This document shows positions 33,419 to 39,990 of a stretch of 39,990 nucleotides of DNA, piece after piece (the stretch's first letter is position 1; every line of letters begins with the position of its first letter). The DNA lies in the NCBI RefSeq assembly GCF_008831285.2, contig NW_022204705.1, positions 1 to 39,990 on the forward strand. Direction: 5' to 3'. The notes beneath the pieces were generated by a model. That model made no database searches. It saw nothing but the letters and a program-made list of their open reading frames with translations, and was not told the origin of the DNA. Source of the DNA: Nymphaea colorata (lineage: Eukaryota > Streptophyta > Magnoliopsida > Nymphaeales > Nymphaeaceae). The translations under genes were made by a program, and so were the position numbers.

Positions 33419-36400
33419 ATGGACAACAAAATCCCTCCGGAGTTCTTCTTCAAGCATGCATAAAAAGTTCGCGAAATATGGTCCAACGTAATTTTTAGAC
33501 AATTTTAGAAGGCCAACTATGACATGGACAGCATCATCCTGGTCAACGGAAAGGGCAGTGGCGGCAACGAAAAGACCATAGCCATCGTTAGCTGGTTCTT
33601 TGCGGGTTACAACCTAGCCGACACCATCATTGCCATCTCCCCGAAGGCCATCATCATATATGCCTCAGACAGGAAGGGTAAGAGATGCATTATTTAGTTA
33701 CCTTTTTGAGCAACCTAAAAGACGACCCCGCCTCAAAGAGATTCAATCTAACTCTAGTCGCCAAGTCGGAAGACCCCAATCTCACCTTTGGCAAGATTTG
33801 GTCAGAGTTGCACGCATCTACCTCCTCGCCCAAAGTGGGCATGATACTCGGGGATGCAAAAACTGGTCAAATAGCTGAAGAGTTCACGCGTTATCTTGAA
33901 GCCCAGCCGCATTCCAAGGTGGAAGCTCTAAACTTCTTTAATTAATGCTTTATGGTTAAAGATGCAGAGGAGGTTGAAAATTTGAAAAAGTCCAGCAAGG
34001 TTACCTCATATTTCTTCAGCAAATTTATCAAAGAGGTGGAAATTGTCATCGATAGTGGCAAGCAGACCAAACACTCTGAACTCACCAAGAAGGTACTGGA
34101 TCTAATGGAAAATGATTCGTAATTGAAAAAGTGCGCCATTAAATTGTCAAGCCAAAAAGTGGTCAAAGATTATATCGATCTTGGCGCGCCATGCTCAGTT
34201 CAAAGTGGAGGAGTGTACTCGAATAAACTCTTCAACTAAAGCAATTAAAACCCTCTGAAATCGGACTGCATCATCCTTGGCTTGGGAACTATGTACAGAA
34301 GCTACAATACCTTCATTGGAAGAACTTTGCTAATCGATCCTAACGATGAACAGAAGTCAATATACAAAAAGGTTGAAACTTTGGTCAAGGTTATCACTCA
34401 AAATCTGAGACCTGGTGTCAAGATTTGCGATGTATACAAGAAGGCTCGCCAGTTCATGCAGGATACCTTACCCAATATCTAAGTTCCAAAGAATTTTGGC
34501 TATGGTATGGGTATATTTTTAACTGAATACAATTTGACCATCCAAGAAAGCAACGAAAGAGTCATCCAGCCTGGCTTCTCCTTTTTGATCTCTGTCAATT
34601 TCCCGGAAATTAAGTAAAAAACCTTTTATTTAGGTATGAAAGCAAGAAGCACGGAAGCAGAAAGTTTGCCATTCAGATCTCTGACAACGCGATTGTTATC
34701 TAAAAAGGCCAGGAAACCCTTACAAGCTAGATTCCGAAAGCTTTGACTGAAATTTCATACAGTTTGGAGACGAAGATGAAGGAAAGAAGCAAAGCAAGCA
34801 AAAGGAAGCCCCCAGTAACAGTAACATCGTTGAGGGAAGAAGAAGAAAAGTGCAAGAAGCTACTAACGAAAAGCTCAAAAACCAAAAGGAAAGAAACGAG
34901 CATCAAACCGTCCTCAAGAAGAAGAAACTGGAAGAGTTGCAAGAGAGAAGCAACTAAAACTTCAGTGGAGATTTCAAGAAACAGAGAACAATTGAATGCA
35001 GCAAGATCGAATGCTACAAGCAAAAATAATAGCTTCCTAAGGATCTCAAGCCAAAGCTAATCTACATCGACAACAAGACCAACTCAATCCTGCTCCCAAT
35101 CAACGGTCAGCATGTGCCATTCCATATCGTCATCCTCAAGAGTGTTGTGAAGAACGATGAAGGAAAGCATGCGTCGCTGAGATTCAACTTCCATTTGCCT
35201 AACAGCATCCCCACTCTCAATTTCCCCAAATACGTCGAGCCTACTGTCTTTGTCAAGGAGATTGTATTCAGAAGCACAAACATTGCAAGGATAGCTGAGC
35301 TTTAGAAGCAGGTGAAGGCTCTGCAGAAGAAGGTCAGGCTTGAATTGAGTGAAAAAAACGCCAAAGAGGATATTGTCGAACAGGAAAAGATCAACATCAA
35401 CAAAGGTAAAAGGCCTATTCTCCGTGAACTGTATGCCAGGCCTGGAATTGGTCAAAAGAAGACAAAAGGAACGCTTGAGTGCCACTTGAACGGATTCAGA
35501 TACAGCACAATCAAAGGAGAAATCATCGATGTCCCATTCTCTAACATCAAATTCGCATTCTTCCAGCCTTGTGAGAAGGAAATCATTGCAGCCATCCACT
35601 TCAGGCTTGTATAGCCCATCCTTGTAGGAAAGAAGAAAACTGAAGATATCCAGTTTTACTCTTAGGGTGGTGTGGTCGCTGAGGATGTCGTCGGAAGGGG
35701 AAGAGAGGATTCCGATGATGAATAGCGTCAAAAGGATGTAAAACGCAGGATCGATCGCGATTTCTTGGCTTGGACAAAGGCTTGTGAGGAGTTCACCAAC
35801 AAAGCATTCTAATTCTAAATCCCGAACCGCAATCTCGGCTTCTTCGGAACAACTTTTAGGTCAAACGTGCTCCTCCAGCCCACCAAAACTTGCCTCATCA
35901 ACATCACAGAGCCCCATTTCTTCGTCTTTTGCATAGACGATATCTAAGTGGTCTGGTTCGAGCGTATGACAGGCAATGTTAGGTATTTCGATCTCACTAT
36001 CGTGCATAAAGACTATGAACACGCCATCAGGATCAATTCAATTTCTATCAAGGACGTATAGAGGGTGAAGGATTGGCTGGACAGCAACAATATCATCTTC
36101 TACGATAATAAGATCAGCGTCAACTGGGCAAAGTTCTTGCAGGGTGTAAGGGCAGATTTCAAGAAATTTGTTGAGGATGGTGCTTGGACGGCTTGGGACG
36201 AGGAGGGTGAGTAGGGCGATGGGGACATTTCATAAGGAGATAGTGAGTTCAGTGCAGAATCTGAAGACTTTGAAGAGTAATCCGACGATTCTGAAGACAG
36301 TGAGTCAGATTACGAAAACGAGGATGATTCTGATGACTCGGAAGAAAGCGAAGATCTCAGTGAGGAAGGCTTGAGCTGGGACGAAATGGAAGAGAAAGCC

Positions 36401-36481
36401 GAGCGAGAAGATAGAGAGAAGTTGAGGAGAGAGATGGAGAAGGAAAAGGAAAAAGAGAAGCTGAAGATCAAGAAGAGATGA
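33419..36481 (+). CDS. SPT16: FACT complex histone chaperone subunit SPT16
   Basis: Full-length SPT16 of about 1,008 residues. The N-terminal aminopeptidase-like lobe reads GYNLADTIIAISPKAII, VKICDVYKKARQFM and FGYGMGIFL. The dimerisation domain ends ISYSFGDEDEG, and the middle double-PH domain includes VPFHIVILKSV, LYARPGIGQKKTKGTLECHL, IKFAFFQPCEKEII, NRNLGFFGTTFRSNVLLQPT and FERMTGNVRYFDLTIVHKDY. It ends in the usual acidic tail. With SSRP1 it moves nucleosomes during transcription and replication. Two 20-nt introns (33678-33697, 34614-34633) and one single-base break (about 34763) were found. TAA codons fall at three sites that are acidic in human, yeast and plant SPT16 (F-E-F-E-I-P and DDIEVVWFER), which fixes the code. 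Confidence 0.96.
33678..33697 (+). other. 20-nt intron 1 in SPT16
   Basis: GTAAGA...ATTTAG. Splicing joins ASDRK to VTFLSNLKDD in frame; unspliced reading meets TGA. Confidence 0.88.
34614..34633 (+). other. 20-nt intron 2 in SPT16
   Basis: GTAAAA...ATTTAG. Splicing joins VNFPEIK to YESKKHGSRKF in frame. Confidence 0.85.
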
Positions 36482-36534
36482 TAGCTATATATGGCATCAT
36501 TATTAAGTATTATTAATATACATATAACATAAGA

Positions 36535-38488
36535 TCAAATCACATATTATTTGTTTATTGTCAGATAGTTTTACATAGAAGTCGAGTTTAAGCTTTGAAC
36601 TTGGTCCAAAAAGACTTATTTTAGGCGTCTCAAGCCATCCCATTCCATCACTTTCAAAGTCTATACATCGTAATAGTTAACGATTTCCTTTTTGCCACCA
36701 AAAGATACGAAGAAATTTTGTTTTTCTGGTTTGAATATCTTCAATCCGCTTTTCTTTCCACTGTGGTGCCCTTTTGGTATAGAGAGCATTATGAATTGCT
36801 TCCCTATACGAAAACTAACTCCCAAATTCCATCAGAATCGCCATTATCAAGCCTTCCTCCAAAGATATAGAACTGTGAAGGCTTATAGGGATAAATGAAT
36901 GCGGACTATATACCGAAAGGAATGTGAAAATTGAGTTATGACCATGTGTCATTAGAATGTTAGTATTTGAAAATTGCTTTATTTCTCACTTTGTTTGCCA
37001 TCATTCCTCCGAAGACGTAGAGGTGTGACTTATAATTGAGAGCCATAGAGGAAATCAAAGGAGTCGGAAGATTGCAAATACTTTTCCATGTGTTTTTCCC
37101 AAGGTCATAATACTAGCAATCATCAAGAATATCTAAATTGCCGTCAACATCGCTATTGCCTCCGCCGATTGCATAAATCCTTTCCTGTATTCTCAGATAA
37201 GAGAAGGAATATCTTGGAGTTATCATATTTGCCAATGCTTTTACCTATCTTGTAGCGTGATTGTATTGAAAGGTTTGGTTGGAGACATAGGAAAGAGTAT
37301 CATCTTAAATGCCGCCGAAGAGGATGTAGGTTGAATGGTCTACATTTACTCCACCTGAGCTTGCATATAGTTTTAGGGAAAGTGGAACAGAGTGTAACTG
37401 AGATGAGGGTATAGACACATTAATTTCCAAAATAAAAGGCTCTTACGTCGTTCCGAACATTAAGATAATCTCATCATTTTCATCAATGCTTATTTTTTCT
37501 TAGTTCTGAGGAGAATCTTAAAGTTTTAAACTCGTTTATGACATGGTAAGGACTTCAAATGTCTCTTGCTTGAATTCTTATTTCAGTTTCAGGTCCACGG
37601 TTTGAGATGTTTTACTCTTAAAGTTATAAATCTCCAACAAAAGTTTCTCAGATCCTCCAAAGATGAATATCTACTATTCTAACACAAACGCTTTGTGTAA
37701 AGTCTTCGGTTCCTTTAAGCTTTTATGAGCAATAATCGTCTTTCTATCGAAATTAATCGTAGATACTGAAGCTGTAGGGCCTGAGTTGGTATTTCCACCA
37801 AATATAGTGATTTAATTTCTTCCAGTAGGCAAAGCAAATGCGCTTTCAATACCTCTTGAAAGAGTAAAATCCACAATATCCCACTTATTTTGGCCTAGTT
37901 CAATCTTTATATCTTCTACGACCTCTCAAAAGTGCCGGTATACCCTCCAATTACATACAGGTTTTTCCTCCATTAAATTGCATAGCAGGTGCATCGTTTT
38001 ACATTCATATTCGGCAGCATTGTCCATTAATTTTTGGAAAAGGAGTATTTTTAGCAGTTGTGAAGTATGGCTTATTAATCTTCTCCAAAATACCTTCCAC
38101 CGATGGCATACACATGCTAATTATAAAGAATCGAAGCGTGGGTGTATCTTGGCTGGTTCATATTTGCGATTTTCTTGGCTGTATGAGTTAAGCTATCGTA
38201 TATGTACGATTCAGATGTGATATTGGTTAGTGAGTAACTGATTCCTCCTGAAATTAAAAACGATTTGTTTGGCAATTCGATCATACTGCTAAAGTTGTAG
38301 GGTCTGAAGTTTTAGGGTAAGGTGAGCCGATTGATGGATCTGTTGATAAGGCTTACTTTTGCGAATAAATATACTTATTCTCCGATATTGCCGAGGAGAT
38401 AGTGAAATTTCTCCTATACTTTCTTTTTTATCGGTGGAGGAGAAGATAAAATCTATTGATTTTTCTCTATTTTCTTAGGATTTTACAT
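36535..38488 (-). CDS. Kelch-repeat protein
   Basis: About 651 residues. The protein holds at least seven kelch blades, each with the hydrophobic-GG signature and a W about 20 residues on: FLISGGISYS, VYAIGGRYFG, LYVIGGYTGT, ITIFGGNTNS, IFIFGGSEK, YILFGGIED, IYAIGGGNSD, LYVFGGMMAN, FYIFGGRLD, FFVSFGGKKE. It starts MENPKKIEKNQEIL at 38488. Two single-base breaks (near 37922 and 36752) interrupt the frame. TAA in NDTWSEL and TAG in the YDxxTL pattern match the usual kelch Glu. No BTB or BACK domain is present, so the partner is unknown; kelch propellers bind proteins, for example as Cullin-3 adaptors or actin binders. The stop lies 53 bp from the SPT16 stop. Confidence 0.9.
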
Positions 38489-38544
38489 AATGCTTGCACT
38501 TTACGAGCAACCCATTATCCACTTATTTTTGAAATTATATTAAA

Positions 38545-39580
38545 TCAAATCGAAAAATCAAAATCCACGCCACACAGAAAGCATGTATATGTAACTTCCC
38601 TGCAGCATGTAACTTCCCTGCTAGATTCCCAAAATTAGTCCATAAATGAAAGGTTTATCATGAATAATCCCAAATGGTTTAAGATGTGAAGATCAGCAGA
38701 CTAAGGAATAGTCTTTAATTTTCTTGTATCCGTAGATGTGATCAAGAAGTCCTCCGAATTCTCCATCAGCAATTTCCTCCTTATGCTCGTTGAGTTCAGC
38801 CAAAAGGAAGGGACGGCTTCGGCCATCTCGAGCTCATCTTCGAATTTCTTGTTCTTGCATCTGCACTCCTGCTTTCCGGGATAGCAAACGATAGGGCTTC
38901 CGGTTTGTCTGTAGTTGCAAATGGGGGTGAGGCATCTGGGAAGGAAGGCAATGGGGTCTCTTCTGATGTAGATTCTGGTGGATGGGGTGACGCTGTCGAA
39001 CCACTTGGCCCATTTCCTGTTTCCGACTCTGGGAGCGCCGAAGGTGATAACTTCGATGTTGTCGAATTCTTTGGTGGCTTGGATATCAACATAGCTGATA
39101 GCGGCAAGACCTCCTCCCAAGCTGATACCGGTGATGATGAGTCTTCTGGTGTGGACATGAGCTCTCAAGCCGGCGATGACATCGGATCTAATCTTAGCCC
39201 ACATGCGGTCGTATTCCCTTTGGACTTTGCATCCCTTGGGGGCTTCTTCGTCTTGTGTCTAAGTTTGATGAAAAATCTACTTGGAAGGCCCAGAGGATAT
39301 CTTGCCAGACGTTCTTGAGGTTGGCGGTGTATCTGAAGGCGAGGACGGTGTATTCTTCGTACACGGACAGGATGGATCTAATCTCAACAGCCTTCTCTTC
39401 GATGACATAGGAATGGATAGGTTTGTTGGTCTCATCGCAACCGACGCAAGTCCAAGCCATGGGATCTTATTTTCTGCCGACTTCCAAAGAGTTCAGCAGG
39501 GCTATCTGTTGGTGGTAGGGGATAGAGACGGTGAGCGCGAGGCATAAGGCCAGCACTGTAATGCTGAGTGATTTCATCAT
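38545..39580 (-). CDS. Secreted class-3 (triacylglycerol) lipase-like protein
   Basis: After removing a 22-nt intron (39259-39280) the frame is unbroken, 337 residues. It begins with a signal peptide (MMKSLSITVLALCLALTVS). The class-3 lipase core has a nucleophile elbow ITGISLGGGLAAISYVDI, with Ile in place of the usual His in GHSLGG, then VITFGAPRVGNRKW, DPIAFLPRC with the predicted catalytic Asp, and a likely catalytic His in LHILNHLGLFM beyond a TAG codon. Cys pairs suit an extracellular enzyme. It would hydrolyse acylglycerols, perhaps in food vacuoles. A second Met lies one codon in. The C-terminal end includes a six-residue duplicate (REVTCC/REVTYT) from a short DNA repeat, so the last residues are uncertain. 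Confidence 0.87.
38589..38621. repeat. Two 15-bp direct repeats, 18-bp period
   Basis: ATGTAACTTCCCTGC occurs twice, separated by AGC. The period is six codons, so the reading frame is kept; it falls at the 3' end of the lipase gene. Confidence 0.85.
39259..39280 (-). other. 22-nt intron in the lipase gene
   Basis: GTAGAT...ACTTAG on the minus strand. Splicing joins WAFQ to TQDEEAPKGCKVQ and brings the rest of the lipase into frame. Confidence 0.85.
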
Positions 39581-39896
39581 CAAATAATTATATGACGAAT
39601 ATCAGTTCGATGGTAATTTAAACGACAGAAGACGGCAAGTAAATGAAAAAATGCTAAACGAACTCTGTTAAAGTTTATTCCGATATTTTGAAGGTTTGCC
39701 AACGATGGGGAATCTGGCTTATTTACTTGCGGTAAAACAAAGATAATTTTTCTGTTTGTATGATAATTGAATATCCAAAATCGTAAGTGAATGTTTTTCT
39801 TTGTTGTGGATGGTAGAATCATCAACTTTGGACGCCTTGCATCATATGTAAGCCATATAAGATTGAAATTCCTTTAGATTTTTGCCAATTAAGTAG
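39581..39896. other. Subtelomeric spacer
   Basis: Region between the lipase start and the telomere. An 81-codon minus-strand open stretch lies here but shows no domain or conservation signal. It does not carry the left-arm promoter motif. Confidence 0.5.
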
Positions 39897-39990
39897 GGGT
39901 TGGGGTTGGGGTTGGGGTTGGGGTTGGGGTTGGGGTTGGGGGGGTTGGGGTTGGGGTTGGGGTTGGGGTTGGGTTGGGGTTGGGGTTGGG
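39897..39990. repeat. Right telomere, G4T2 repeat with two irregular units
   Basis: GGGGTT units run from 39897 to the end. One G run is seven long (about 39938-39944) and one is three long (about 39971), which could be repeat slippage or base-calling error. With the left C4A2 array it closes the chromosome. Confidence 0.97.

Noticed and set aside
33419-36481. Tetrahymena-type code (UAA/UAG = Gln) or UAA = Lys with UAG = Glu
   Set aside because: Conserved acidic columns in SPT16, TBC, SDHAF2 and kelch repeats fit Glu for both codons. Some variable TAA sites match Lys in animal homologues, so whole-genome testing would still be useful.
38905-39547. Acidic plus-strand open frames
   Set aside because: Antisense to the well-supported lipase gene.
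39585-39825. 81-codon minus-strand open frame in the right subtelomere
   Set aside because: No domain, no promoter motif, and open frames of this size are expected by chance when only TGA stops.
1-39990. tRNA, rRNA, CRISPR, transposon or internal eliminated sequence
   Set aside because: I looked for cloverleaf-type elements, spaced repeats, transposase motifs and terminal inverted repeats and saw none I could support.

Overview
The window looks like one complete ciliate macronuclear chromosome of about 40 kb. It starts with a C4A2 repeat, ends with the complementary G4T2 repeat, and is densely packed with genes on both strands. In every recognisable gene TAA and TAG are read as sense codons and only TGA stops. 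At conserved sites in SPT16, the TBC protein, SDHAF2, the kelch protein and the purple acid phosphatase, TAA and TAG both fall where relatives have an acidic residue, mostly Glu. That fits the peritrich nuclear code (UAA = UAG = Glu) better than the Tetrahymena/Paramecium code (Gln). Introns are tiny (20-22 nt, GT-AG). I therefore infer an oligohymenophorean ciliate, most likely a peritrich.

Left arm (102-9221): a run of eight genes, all related to ubiquitin-type chemistry. Two encode an N-terminal RING finger joined to a C-terminal ubiquitin-like domain that ends in Gly-Gly plus a short tail. Four encode USP-type cysteine proteases; one has a second USP domain lacking its catalytic Cys and His, two begin with an N-myristoylation-like MGxxxS, and two end in membrane segments. 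Two are E2-like conjugating enzymes that share an intron position. No E1 and no free ubiquitin-like gene is present. Seven of the eight genes have an A(8-9)GTATTT motif about 40-65 nt upstream of the start, and I did not find this motif elsewhere in the window. This island is the main discovery candidate: a compact ubiquitin-like conjugation and deconjugation system with a pre-fused E3-modifier.

Middle (9.2-26.5 kb): a sugar-transporter-like MFS protein, a small EF-hand protein, an STPGR (shippo-type) protein, an unidentified Pro/Lys-rich gene, a very large VPS13 lipid-transfer protein, an acidic protein of unknown role and a large protein with a possible SP-RING (PIAS/Siz) finger.

Right arm (26.6-39.6 kb): an EF-hand/purple acid phosphatase fusion, two unidentified genes, a TBC Rab-GAP, RNA 3'-terminal phosphate cyclase (RtcA type), SDHAF2, the FACT subunit SPT16, a kelch-repeat protein and a secreted class-3 lipase. 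These look like ordinary single-copy genes.

Reading frames break at about twenty places. Nearly all breaks are explained by one missing base in a short homopolymer, which points to uncorrected deletions in the assembly rather than to decay. Coordinates below give gene spans across those breaks.
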